This document shows, piece by piece, positions 24,528 through 35,622 of a stretch of 64,000 nucleotides of DNA. The stretch is taken from the NCBI GenBank assembly GCA_003194525.1, contig NBIV01000040.1, forward strand, positions 310,001 through 374,000, written 5' to 3'. This DNA comes from Gracilariopsis chorda. Taxonomy: Eukaryota; Rhodophyta; Florideophyceae; Gracilariales; Gracilariaceae. Under the pieces are notes generated by a model. That model was not told where the DNA came from. It was given only the letters and a program-made list of their open reading frames with translations, and did not search any database. A program made the translations under genes and the position numbers. Each line of letters begins with the position of its first letter. The stretch's first letter is position 1.

Positions 24528-25494
24528 TGTGGGGCAACGCGAAAAACGGGTAAATCGCGATGATGGTACTAATAGGGGTGTGACGCGGTTACCTTGACCG
24601 CTCTACCGTAGATGAGATGGACCAGTACGAGTTGATGCCAATGGGATTGTTTACTGTATGAACTTTCACCTGAGAAGGTAGGAATCTAGAATGGAGTGCA
24701 GTATGAGTGGATGTGTGTGCACGTGTGCGTGTGTGCGTGTGTGCGTGTGTGGGCGTGTGCGACAGCACCATGCTGTAGTGTTATGTTTTTCTTGGGTTGA
24801 CCCCTCAGCGTGCCTGACACTGGCCTGGCTACCTTTGTGGACCTGAGGAGGTGTGGACTATTGTAGTTAATTATTATAGTTTATTTCGTAGTGTACCTAC
24901 TTATGTGAGCGCGACCTGATCATCGAGAGCACTAAGTAAAGTTAACCCGAGATATTGGTCATTCATAACTGTTCAGTCTGACCTGAGGTATCCGGCTCTG
25001 GATTGTGGCGTCATTGCGCCATGTACTACTCCTCACATAGGGTCATCTCATTTGGTTGGCTCAATTCAACGGCTTGATAAGCATACAGATACTCTGTGTT
25101 ATAATTGTCGTGTGACACTTATCTACCGTGTGGTACTGGTAATGCCCCTGTATTTGGTAATTTGTCCGCTATATCCCATGCATGTGCTCAGTCCGTCGGA
25201 TCTGTTTCCGTTCCCGCACGACCTGCCGGGTGGGTTTTCTCCGTCCTTGGAAGGAACTCTTCACCGGGTATATTCTAAACCGCCGCATCGTGTGGCACAC
25301 GGGTCTCTGGTTGTACCGTCTTTCTGGCTCCAGTTCACCTTTCTTCGTCCACCTCTGTGGTCAATCCGAAATACCTTCGGAGCTACGCTCGTATTAGAGG
25401 TATACAGAGGGCTGTGTCGCTGAGTCTGACTCCACAGGGAGCAAGGCCGCGGACAACTTGAGTGTGATACCCAACCTTCGAGTTTTGCACTAGA
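24528..25494 (+). repeat. 3' LTR of element B
   Basis: The direct repeat of 14175-15129 begins TGTGGGGCAACGC after a purine tract and ends near GCACTAGA. It includes a (TG)n-like tract at 24,712-24,765. The differences from the 5' LTR are spread along the whole length, as expected for an old copy. Confidence 0.8.
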
Positions 25495-25580
25495 TTTAGT
25501 CAGATACATTGTTCGATATCACAACCGACTCATTATTAGAATTTTCTACAGGACGCAGAAGTCCTTGTCATGCAACCGTT
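25495..25580 (-). mobile_element. Probable small piece of the interrupted hAT transposon
   Basis: These 86 bases lie between the 3' LTR of element B and the reverse solo LTR. Read on the minus strand they would continue the hAT fragment that stops at the other side of the solo LTR, and contain a stretch reading RPVENSNNESVV. The segment is too short to be sure of. Confidence 0.3.
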
Positions 25581-27232
25581 TGTAGTGCAAAACTCGGGAA
25601 TGGGTGACACTCAAGGATGTCCGACTCTCTGCCCTCTTGCGAGGTAGGCTCAGTGGCTGAGCACTCCGTCTACCCAGGTGTCGGGTGTAAGACTGACGGT
25701 AGTTCGGAAATACCACGGAGGTAAAGAGGAACGGTAAAACCGGGAAACGGTGGAACACGCGTACAGTGGACCAGTGCGAACCCCGAAAAGGGGGCTATCC
25801 AAAGACAGAACGGAACCACCCGACGGGTCGTGCGGACACCGGGAACAGACCCGACGGTGGGTGCAAAAGCAACAAAACACAACGAAAGAATACCCAATAC
25901 AGGGTCGATGTCTGTAACTGTGGTTTTCCAATAATGCCTGTAAGGGCCTCGGTAGTGGGGTGGAAAGCCACAAACGAACCACGAATGTGGGTGTTACCTT
26001 GCTGGCAACGGGGCTAGAAGATCAGTGCCAAGGTGGGAGCACCATCAGTACGAATGTCACGTGTGTGAATAGCGTATCCGAGAGCGGAGAGTCAGCGTAG
26101 CCAAAAGATAAGAGTATCAGACGGTCCTGTGGCCAACACAACAATATCAATAAACAAAAGAGCAAAACGAGAACAGTCAGCTGTAAAACACGTGAGGATA
26201 TGCTCGGAACAAAGAGCTATAGCTCAGAAACGATTAAGTACTGTTACTATAGGTGCCCCTATGTCGTAAACGACTTAGGAGTCCTGACGGTCTGACCAAA
26301 GGGTGAAGATCAGAGGGTGTTGGTTGGCATTCGCCTCTCTCACCTGGGCAGGTCGCCCTTTTCTAGGCTGCGAAGCCACTCAGTAGTCTGAATGCAAGGT
26401 CTAAATGTGTGGCTCTCCACTAACTACAGTAATAAAATATAAGAAAATAAAATAAATAATTAGTGGAGGCCTACTACAGTACCATGCACAGCAGTGCAGT
26501 GCCAAATGACCATTCGTAGTCCACATTCCTCCATAAAGGGGTTCCCTTCATAGTCCTCGCTGGACAGCCAGGTACTGTAGCCGAAAGCAATGAATGTCGT
26601 CCTCGACTTAACTCATCATTCGGTGATCCGATACCAATGCATCTCGAATGCTACAGAAACACAGAGAAAACAGAAGTCACACGACAATTAGTGAACACAG
26701 TATATCTGTAGTCCTACCGAGCGGGTAGATAGTACAAACCGATTGCGGTGACCCTCCGGGTGGAGTAGTGCACGTACAACGGCATTTCAATCTAGAGCCG
26801 GATTCTTCAGGTCAAACTGAACACTTATGTGCGACCGAAGACTCGGGTTGACTTTACTTAGTGCCCGCGACAGTGAGGTCGCGCTCATCTAAGTAGGTAC
26901 ACTACAGAAATAAATAGTAATAATTAACTAAAATAATGCACCCCTCCTCAGGTCCACACACGTGGCTAGACCAGTGTCAGACACCCTGAGTGGTCGTCCC
27001 AAGTTAAACATAACATCACAGCATGGCGCTGTAGCACACGCGCACACGCGTCCATCATCCTGCAATCCACTCCAGATTCCTACCTTCCTAGGTGAACTTG
27101 CTCACACTAAACTATCTACTTGGTGCCACTCCACGTGAGTCCAACTAATATACCGTAGAGCCATTGCAGCGACTATGTCTCACTCTTATGAGTTGCATCT
27201 GCGCGTATATTACGCAAACGCGTTGCTCCACA
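25581..27232 (-). repeat. Reverse-oriented solo LTR, related to the element B LTR
   Basis: On the minus strand the sequence starts TGTGGAGCAACGCG at 27,232 and ends GCACTACA at 25,581, the same ends as the element B LTR, and matches it over both outer parts. It is about 1,652 bp, against 955-967 bp for B, because of an extra block at about 25,910-26,640. No internal region or primer site follows on either side, so it is a solo LTR. The flanking pentamers are CCGTT and CCTTT, a near-match that could be a decayed target-site duplication. It lies inside a hAT transposon remnant. Confidence 0.7.
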
Positions 27233-28540
27233 CCTTTATGAGTTGGTCATTGCAGCCACATCGTTATACTGGATATTACAAATTCCACTCTCAGACAACG
27301 GATCATGCAAGATCTCTGCGTCTTTTGAGATGTACCGTTTCTTCCAAAAGCAGAGAAATAATGGAGAGTTTGAGTCATTAAATCCAGCTCTGAGTTCCTC
27401 ACAAAGCAAATCCAAAGCATTCTGACAATTTGATAGCGGAGTAATTTTGTTCTGAAACTCTTTCGTTGTCAAATTAATCTGACTTAGTTGCTAGCAGTAC
27501 CTCAGGAATTTGTTCTTTAAAGCCTGACTTCCGTACAAAATCAAGTGGGAACGGTCATCCTGACTTAATTCAATCAGCTCATTTAATATACGTATAAAAA
27601 CCGTTCCAACATGTACCACTTCCCAAACCACAGCGTCTGATTTTGCAACACAGGACGTAGATAAACCACTTCACGCAGCAGCGCAGCGTTCCGCAGACGC
27701 TGCTTGCATTGCAACATTGTGATATGAACAGAATTAATAGTAATATCCAAATCAGACGTCATACGGACCATTTAGTTGACCTATAGATTCAATACATGTC
27801 TTTTGCATGCGACGTGCGGTATACGAAGTAATGTTACCACCTTCTTGTTGACCGTAGAGTTGTCTGAAATTTGACATACTGCCCATGAAAGCACGTTGAT
27901 GTCGTAGAAGTCAAACATTGACTTAAAATGCATAGCGTGAGTGTTGGCACAAAATATAGCAGCCTATTCAAAATCGAGCTTGAAATCATCATTGTTGCGG
28001 TCATTTTATTCAATGTTAGCCATTGATAAACATGACAACATTGCTAGCTTCACGGCTTTGCAAGATGTTGTTCCAGGGTCAGGGGCACTATTTATTACTT
28101 CCAAAATGTATGAAGGGTACAGTCCAACATAATGAACGCCACCGCAACTCTAGCGTTCGTAAAGAATCGCACCTTTGTTAGCTTGTTTCAATGCCTTAGC
28201 AATTTATCGTTCTAAACGTTTGGTGAATTTGAGAATGACGTTGCAAACGTTTTTCGAAGAGACGCGGTCACTACCCTCGGAAAAGCTTCTTATGTTTCTA
28301 TTCTCCACTGTAGATATCGGCATTTTGTTAAAGGCAACAAGTCGTATGTAGTTGTGAAGTGCGTTTTATCTCGGTGTGACCTTACGAAAGAATGATGAGC
28401 ATTTGCCTTGCTCAGGGTGTAACGCTCGTCGTTTGATAACATCGTAGTACATTTGCGGGAACGTTTCTGGTTGTACTTCTGCAAAACAAGCTCTGAGGTG
28501 CCTTGCCGGGTTTTTAAAGCCTTTTTTCTTTTGGAATTAA
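27233..28540 (-). pseudogene. hAT-family DNA transposase pseudogene, interrupted by an LTR
   Basis: Reading the minus strand from about 28,540 downward gives a decayed hAT transposase. A BED-finger-like start (GTSELVLQKY) is followed by SCGGVHYVGLYPSY (near 28,100), where the usual W just before this block is a stop codon (TAG for TGG). Next come SDNSTVNKKV and RIPHVACKRHVLNL (near 27,800-27,880), NQTLWFGKWYMLERF (near 27,600) and EILHDPLSES (near 27,290). These follow the order of the RNase H-like catalytic domain of hAT transposases. At least five in-frame stops and one or two frame changes are present. The C-terminal dimerisation region is missing: the gene is cut by the solo LTR at 27,232. 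Terminal inverted repeats were not found. Confidence 0.7.
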
Positions 28541-29330
28541 ATTTTGCACTCTTTTCTTTGCACTACAAATTTTGACATTGAAATACTAAGTGGTCTCGTT
28601 GGATATTCTCATATATTTTGCATTTGATATGCCTTTTTTCTGTGCAAACGTACTTGCTAGTGCGTACAGAACTTGTTTTGAGGTTGGAGGTTAAAGTAGG
28701 GTGCTCATCTTGATATCTTTGGTTAGAATGACGAAGAGCAAAAGGATGTGTTATTGGTATCAGTTTCCTTGTCTTAAGTCGCTTGGACACATGAGCCTTG
28801 CGCTCAATGTACTCGTATGTGGCCGTTTTAAAAACATGGTTTGAACGGCTTGGAAGTTTTTGAAACTGTGAGTTTCGAGTGGTAACGACTACTTGCTGCA
28901 ATATTGGAATGCAATCTGATGGAGAGATTACCGTTTGCACTGCCATCAGATTTCAATAGCGCCAAGAGATTGCAAGCTCTGATTGCAATCTCTCGATTGC
29001 AATTAATTGGAACGCATCCCTGGAGCTACTGTCGCCTAAAGCTAAGGCATAGCGTTGAGAATACCGTTGATCACTTTGCCATGAGGTGTAGAAAATGCCC
29101 CAAGTCTAGGTGAGACACGTTCTCATATGCAAGAGAAAGACAAGGACTTGGAGTATTAAAAATAGTGAAGAAATGGCCGGAAGGGTTGTTGGAATTCTTG
29201 CGGAGAGGATTCTTCATCAAGAGTCCCTACCACGCTGTCGGAAGTTGTGGCGTGCGCGCGTAAATGTACATGCGTACATACATACATACATACAAAGAGT
29301 TACTAGGTATAGGGTTACAAGGCTTAATGG
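28541..29330. other. Intergenic stretch, no gene supported
   Basis: No convincing coding sequence was found. A 127-codon minus-strand frame at 28,563-28,946 lies just upstream of the hAT remnant but matches nothing recognised. Small inverted repeats around GATTGCAATC occur at 28,970-29,005, and a (TACA)n-like run lies at 29,274-29,294. Part of this stretch may be the untranslated end of the hAT element. Confidence 0.4.
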
Positions 29331-29447
29331 ATTCAGAAATCGAAATCACTTTGTTGTTGTTCCTCATAAGCCGTGGCATCATCATCATCGTCATCATGAT
29401 GCCATCGCTTATGAGGAACAACAACAAAGTGATTTCGATTTCTGAAT
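29331..29447. repeat. 117-nt near-perfect hairpin
   Basis: The left arm at 29,331-29,371 (ATTCAGAAATCG...) is an exact 41-base reverse complement of the right arm at 29,407-29,447. A further nine pairs (TGGCATCAT with ATGATGCCA) extend the stem inward, leaving a short CATC-rich loop. It could be a foldback or MITE-type element or a small-RNA precursor. It lies 37 bp before the 5' LTR of element C. Confidence 0.8.
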
Positions 29448-29484
29448 GATCATACTAAGGTAGGATCTATCATTCCATCTTCTA

Positions 29485-29902
29485 TGAGGATAAAGCTCCG
29501 CTCACCGTCCTTGTCAGACGGTGAGGAAAAAGGAGATGGAATGGACCATCTCACCATCCTTGGGGATGGTGAGAAAGCGTCCTGCCTTCTCACCATCCCC
29601 GAGGATGGTGTGATGGCTGCTTACAATGCCGCATTCATGCGAGCATGTTAGGACTCTAACTACCGAGAAAGACAACTAGCATCTTTCTCTCTGAGTATAA
29701 AAGGAGGGAACAGAGCTCGGCCTTCGCCTCTCGTCTGTTCCCCAACCCATTACTATCATCAACTCTACCTCTCTAAGCAAAGGAATCATCCTTTTTGGGC
29801 TGCCCCTAGCTACCACTACAGGCCGCCCCTAGCTACCACTACAGGCCGCCCCTAGCTACCACTACAGGCCGCCCCTTTATTTTCACGTATTATTTCACGA
29901 CA
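29485..29902 (+). repeat. 5' LTR of element C
   Basis: The LTR has TG...CA ends. A TATA box (TATAAAAG) lies at 29,696-29,703. Near its 3' end, 23-bp units (GCCCCTAGCTACCACTACAG plus three bases) are repeated three times at 29,802-29,870, which explains why this LTR is about 48 bp longer than the 3' LTR. It is also rich in short inverted CTCACCATCC/GGATGGTGAG segments at about 29,550-29,610. Confidence 0.85.
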
Positions 29903-29946
29903 TTCGGAATTATCCGTGGATAATCGTCGATTTTTACAGTTTACAA

Positions 29947-30066
29947 GTAAGTCATTCGACATCTAAAGAATTGAAAAATTCTGTTGGTACTGATTACGCG
30001 TTGTTAACCAATACGTATAAGACGTAATTACTAACCACACATTTTTTCTAATCTATATTCTTTTAG
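29947..30066 (+). other. Candidate intron in the leader of element C
   Basis: A GTAAGT donor at 29,947, a TACTAAC branch-point-like heptamer at 30,029-30,035, a pyrimidine-rich tract and a TTTTAG acceptor ending at 30,066 define a 120-bp intron. Its length and signals match the host introns in this window. The acceptor lies right at the head of the first ORF, so splicing would set that ORF's start. Leader splicing is known from some LTR retroelements; its use here is inferred. Confidence 0.55.
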
Positions 30067-30700
30067 TGTCTAATCAGCATATAAACACAGTGGCTCGTAG
30101 AAAGCCAGGCACTGTTTTTAATAACAATTCAATCTATCCTACGGTAACCGTAGAGCACCCAGCCTCCCCGCATCGTCAGCACATTGCTGTACTACCAGCG
30201 CCACCAGCCAATCAGCAACGACCGAACATATTGGACCATCTGACCCCTTCTGAATTGGACAGTGAATCAGAACCAAGCCACCACTCAACTACATCCAACC
30301 GCAATCTGCCAAGTGTCTTTGACCTTGAAGCCGAAAAGGTACCCGTGCCCCGCCGCCGCCAACACACACAAGTGCCAGTGCAGCCGAGCACCAGTGGCAT
30401 ACAGAAGCTCCGCAGAAAGAAGGCCAAGTGTTTGGCTGACCAATTGCAACCAAAGACGAAGACCACGCGTGTGGCTCGTGCCAAACGCTTCTGCACGTTG
30501 TGCAAAATACAGTGCAACAGTGCAAAAACCTTCTTTGACCACTGTCAATCTAAAACACAACGCAACCGCGTGCAGTGTAAGCGTACTCCGCCTTACTGTG
30601 CTATTTGTAAGCGCTAATTTGAGTTGCATCATCATTTGAACCGCCACAAAAACGGCAAAGCACACTTCAAAGTGCTCTACAATCAAAATTTAAATAAATA
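30066..30700 (+). other. Zinc-finger-like accessory ORF region of element C
   Basis: An open frame before gag codes for a Pro/Gln/Ser-rich protein of about 180 residues with a basic middle. It ends in a cluster of paired Cys and His: RFCTLCKIQC with a following H-X-C, and CAICKR, with the downstream sequence continuing in His-rich style. The spacing looks like U1/matrin-type C2H2 fingers. Such an ORF upstream of gag is not part of the standard copia plan. A nucleic-acid-binding role is inferred. Confidence 0.5.
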
Positions 30701-30838
30701 AAAAGTTTTGCTTTTGCGTGTTACTCTACGATTACTAACCAATACTAATAGGCTAATTGTGTACGAGTAAAGCTTAGTTAAACACAGTACTCTATTACAT
30801 TAGCATACATAACACTGTAGTAATTTGTTTAGTTCATC

Positions 30839-32450
30839 ATGCCGCCACGTAACGGAAACTTTAGTACCAATGTTATGTATGCAAATCAGCAACAAAGACA
30901 ACTTATCGAATTTATTAAGAATATTCAGGAAAACAATACCCAAGCAGAGCCTGCTCAAGTAATCGAACTTCTGAGAACTGAATACCCTCCAGATAAGCTA
31001 CTCACTTTTACAATTATAAGTAATGGATTGCTTATGCGGAAGTTTGCAAAGTTCTTAGAAGATCGTGGAATTAGTCTCGCAGAACATGAAAGCGGTCACC
31101 TCTTAAAAAGAATTGCCAAAACAATTTTTGAGGAGTCTCATTTAGAAGATGCTTTCACTGCTATAGATTTATTCGAGCAAACGCCGGCACCTGCTCCGCC
31201 TACCCGACAACAACCACAGAGATTTGGAGACGTCGAAGAAGAAACTGAGGTTGAGCAACAACGGGAGCTCTCACCTCCAAAACGCGTGAATGAGCAAAAT
31301 GGCCGACGCCAGCCATGGCGTGCTCACAACCTTTCCAATGAGCCACAAACGAACATTGGAGACAGCCGAGAAATGATAGCTCACTATATTGCGTCTCGTT
31401 TCAAAGATGAACCGTCTAAATTATCAGGAGCCCTTGGTGAATGTTGGGAGGAGTTTCTGAGCGACTATAAGTATGCCGCTCTAGATTACAATCTATCCAA
31501 CCATCAAAGACTCCAATACTTACACCACCTTTTGCGTGGAAACGCGAAACGTTTTTACGTACAAAACGTTGATGGCAGAGTGCGAAGTTTCAGGGAAGCT
31601 TCAGCAGTAATGGAAAAGGAGTATAATTCTCTTTCCCGTCAGAACCGCATTGCTGCCTATTTACGTAACTTACGAATCCAAAAATTTGTTTCAAAGAGCT
31701 CTTCATTAAGCGACGCTTTGGAGAAATTCCACGAAGAAATTTCGAAGTTGTCCCCACAAGGCCCTATGCACTGCCGATCCGAGCGCAACAGAATCGAATA
31801 TTTACAGAATGCTGTAATTGGTAATTCCTGGGTGCGAGATGCCTGCAGCAAGGCCAATGCGGGACTGATTAGTTATCATGAACTTTACGGTCACTTGGAA
31901 GCTGCAATTCAACTGGATCAAGAAGAGAAAATCGGTGGCATGCGAGATCATAAGACTCTTCAGTTGGACTCACTTTCCACCGGCGATTGTCAGAACTGTG
32001 ACACGAGTGAAGCGTTCTATGCTGGCCAATCCCGATACGTACGTCACCCGCATCCCACAAACAGGGTAAACTTTCGTCAATCCAGGAACAAACGAAACGT
32101 TCAATGTTAAAATTGTGGAAAACCCGGACATGTAATTGCCGATTGCAGGCAACGCAAGGAACTCACCAATAATGCTGCCAGCCGTGTGCAATATTTGCAT
32201 CGCAATGGCTATAAGGTCCAGAACAAGGCTTTGAAACGCGTCCTGTGCGAAATCTGTCAACAACTCGAGGAGTCCAGTGATGACGATGAATTTGAAAGCA
32301 CGGAAACCTTCTTTGCTTGCAATGAAACGGCAGACAATATTGCAAATGACGAAAAGTCTCATCCTTCCCAACAATTCTTTGCATCTAATTTTGGAACGCA
32401 GAGTAGCGAAACTTCCCTCTCGAATTGCCTTGAGGATTTTTAACTGGGAG
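30839..32450 (+). other. gag region of element C
   Basis: A long open region starts with an ATG at 30,839 and encodes a largely helical protein, followed near 32,110 by a zinc-knuckle-like NCGKPGHVIADC (CX2CX4HX4C type). The position and knuckle identify it as gag and nucleocapsid. The middle section at about 31,380-31,940 resembles retrotransposon capsid sequences in style, but was not matched to a family by name. Confidence 0.65.
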
Positions 32451-32609
32451 TACTAACGATTTCTGCCGTAGTGCTCCTCCCAAGCAGCAGAATAAGAAAG
32501 GACCAGACAAGTCCTCCAATGGCTCACCTCGAATCATTCGTTTTTGTACACGAAATCAAGCACGATGCAGTTCACGAACACCTCGTTGGAACCTTGTTGA
32601 TATTCACAA

Positions 32610-33580
32610 CGTGAAGACAAGATCATTCGAGAGAAACCGACGCGAATTTCAAGGCGCATGTCTGGATTCTGGCGCACAACAATCTGTAGTACGAAAACAA
32701 CAAGCCCAAGCGTACTGTAAACTTGTAGGCATTCCATTTAAGCTGAATCACTCCAACAAAGCTTTTGAATTTGGAGATGGCATATACTTCAGCCGTGGAA
32801 CCATGCAAGTACGCATTCTAATCCCTGGCAACACTTTTCTTCCACTTGAGATTGACGTCGTCGACGCCTCTGCACCTCTTCTTATTGGACTCGACATCTT
32901 GGACTTACACGCTCTTGTACCTGACAACGTGGACAACATGTTACTCAGCAAGAAGTTCAATTGGTCGATACCAATCACGCGGATATTCGGTCATATGTAC
33001 TTAGAATGGGACTTCTCTGAGATTCTTTACACAAAGAGTGAACTCCGAAAAATGCATATGCACTTCTACAACCCAAGCGCAAACAAGCTTTGCAACTTGA
33101 TCTCCCGAGCTAAGCCAGAAAATGCCACGGTTGAGACCAGGAAACTCATCAAGCATATCTCAAAATCATGTGCCATGTGCCAACGTTTTACACCCCGGCC
33201 ACAGTCCTTCCAAGTATCCATTCCAGGCAAAATAATATTCAACAGTGAAATTGCTTTGGATCTTATGTTCTTGGACAAAATGCCAGTTCTACACGTTGTC
33301 GACACACAAACGCACTTCAGCTCTGCAGTTTTTCTCAAGAGTCAGACCACTGAAGCAATCTGGTACGCATTTATCGGTTGTTGGGCCACGTTATACACCG
33401 GCTATCCAGACAAGATGAGACTGGGTAAAGCCAGACAATTCACATCCGCTCGATGGAAAGAACTGACAAGCATGGCTGGAATCACCTTACAGTTCTCAGG
33501 CGTTGAAAGTCATAATTCCCTTAGAACCGGTGAACGGTACCATGAACCCTTACGTCGTATCTAGCAAAAGATTCGATACA
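32610..33580 (+). other. Protease and integrase region of element C
   Basis: The protease is recognised by CLDSGAQQSVV near 32,658 and LLIGLDILDLHAL near 32,880. The integrase follows, with a zinc-binding CAMCQRF near 33,170 and core segments such as ALDLMFLDKMP near 33,255 and TGYPDKMRLGKARQFTS near 33,400. Integrase ahead of RT is diagnostic of Ty1/copia. The region is broken. Confidence 0.75.
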
Positions 33581-34129
33581 GCGAGCCCGATGTCCCCATC
33601 GCCTTAGCCCTTCCACTTGCTGTCAAGTGTATGAACGATACAATGAACCCCGAAGGACTAGTACCTTCGCTACTCGTATTTGGAGTTCTTCCCCGCTTCC
33701 CGCCCTATAGCACAGAACTTCCAAATCATGAAGAGCGAATGAGAGCTCTTCAAATTGCGCGCACTGAGATGGAAACCATCACTTCGGAGCTTCGTTTGCG
33801 CCGTGCAATCGTCGCTCGCATTCCATCTGCCGCATCGACAGCCTTGAGGATTGGACAAGGAGTTCTTGTTTATCGGGAGGACTTGAAGCCAATAAAGTGG
33901 ACTGGACGCTTCAGAATTGTGAAAATTGATGACAAGCAGGTCTTCATTAACCGCAATGGAGAAACAGTCCAACAATCTATTGCGCAAGTCAAACCCTTCC
34001 ATCGTGACGAACTAATGAACAATCTTCATACTTGTCTCCAACCAATACTTCCTGGTGATTTTGAACTCTATGATGTTCAAATCACTGAAGTGTTAGGTCC
34101 TTTCGATCACTGTCGGAACCTACCAGCAT

Positions 34130-35520
34130 TCAGTGAAGCTAAACGAAAAGAGCTGGCAGGATTAATATTGTGCGGAACGTGGAAAGTCATTAGACAAGAC
34201 GAAGTGTCAGAAGACGCCAATATTCTTACTGGAAGATTTCTGCTCGCCATCAAAAACCCAGAAGCTGATGAGGAAATATTCAAAGCCAGAGTTGTCGCCC
34301 AAGGGCACAAAGATCCAGAAAAAGCTCTTCTTGTACACAATTAACCTAATCTAAGACAATACTCAACACGAATTCTCATTACCATTGCCGCTTTTCTTGG
34401 ATATAGAGTATGGAACACACATGTTCGCCAAGCAATCCGCACAGAAACTCATTCGTAAAGTATACTTCAAGCGTCCAATAGAATTGGACCTTCCAGCAGA
34501 CATGTTGTTGGAACTTCTCCGCCCTCTCTATGGACTCTCGGACTCTGGAGACCATTGGTACAGAACTATAACAACTCATTTGAAAGAAGACCTAGGAATG
34601 AAGCCGACAAACGGAGATTTTTCACTATTTATGAAACACGAAAAGTCAAAGTTAACTGGATTAACGGGTGTTTACGTAGATGACCTTCTTCAATGCGGAA
34701 CCGATCAATTCCTGCAACAGGCAACCCTCACCATTCAGAAATTTGCATCAAAAGACTTGGAAATGGATTCCGCTTTATTTGCAGGCGTAAGAATACGCAC
34801 AACCATTAACGGATTTTCACTAAGTCAGGAACATTATGCCAAAAGATTGCGAATTCTTCCGAAAGATTGCAACTTTTCTGATTTCCGTTCATTGAGACAC
34901 AAACTTGCTTGGTTGACTCACACGCGACAAGACATTTGCTGTGCTGTCAAAATGGCTGCTCAAGTTACGAAACAATCTTTCTCAAGCGAAGATGTGAAGA
35001 ACATCAACAAAGTCGTAAAAAATATTCAGCAAAGTCAAAATGTAAATCTGAAATATGTGAAACTTGATATCAATTCACTCCGCCTCAAGGTATATTCCGA
35101 TTCATCATTTGCCAACAATGCAGACAATTCATACCAGATCGGATTCATTATTCTTCTCGTGGAAAAGTTTGATAACTGCAATATTCTTCATTTCTCAAGT
35201 CATAAAAGCCGGCGCGTTACCAGATCCGTTTTAGGAGGAGAGCTACACGCATTTGCAGATATATTCGATATAGCTTATGTTATTAAACATGACTTAGAGT
35301 CAATAATTGGAAAACAAATTCCAGTCACTATGCTTACTGACTCAAAACGTTTATTCGACTTAAAAACAAAAAGCTCATCGACATCTAAAAAACCACTAAT
35401 GATCGACATTTCTGCATTTCTTGAAGCCTACTTGAACCACGAAATTTCTGATGCTGGGTATATCACCTCCGATAACAATCTGCCGATTGTTTTACCAGAG
35501 TTAAGAACTGCGATGCTTTG
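34130..35520 (+). other. RT and RNase H region of element C
   Basis: RT blocks of copia type include FKARVVAQGH near 34,280, LLRPLYGLSDSGDHWY near 34,515 and the catalytic VYVDD near 34,672. The RNase H domain includes KVYSDSSFANN near 35,090, HFSSHKSRRVTRS near 35,190 and LTDSKRLFDL near 35,335. The region is broken. Confidence 0.85.
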
Positions 35521-35605
35521 AACTAAATATTGAATACTTTCAAATGCGTTTTAGATATTGATTAACTATTTATACGTGATGTTATGCGAAATTTGTAAAC
35601 CATAC

Positions 35606-35620
35606 GAAAAGAAAGGGGAA
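35606..35620 (+). other. Polypurine tract of element C
   Basis: GAAAAGAAAGGGGAA lies directly before the TG start of the 3' LTR, the position used to prime plus-strand synthesis. Confidence 0.75.
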
Positions 35621-35622
35621 TA

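Larger units (their letters stand above)
14175..25494 (+). mobile_element. Element B: older Ty3/gypsy chromodomain LTR retrotransposon, broken
   Basis: Two direct LTRs (14175-15129 and 24528-25494) bound a complete set of regions: gag, protease, RT, RNase H, integrase, chromodomain and an antisense accessory region. Domain order and protein blocks match element A at moderate similarity, so the two are related families rather than copies. The LTR pair differs visibly at many positions and the element carries well over a dozen breaks, which points to an old insertion. A purine-rich tract (AAGGAGGTGAAGA) lies just before the 3' LTR. No convincing target-site duplication is seen: the left side is the end of element A. 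Confidence 0.85.

Noticed and set aside
28563-28946. A 127-codon minus-strand frame as an N-terminal part of the hAT transposase
   Set aside because: Its sequence does not resemble a BED finger or other hAT part, and the recognisable hAT start lies downstream in a different frame.
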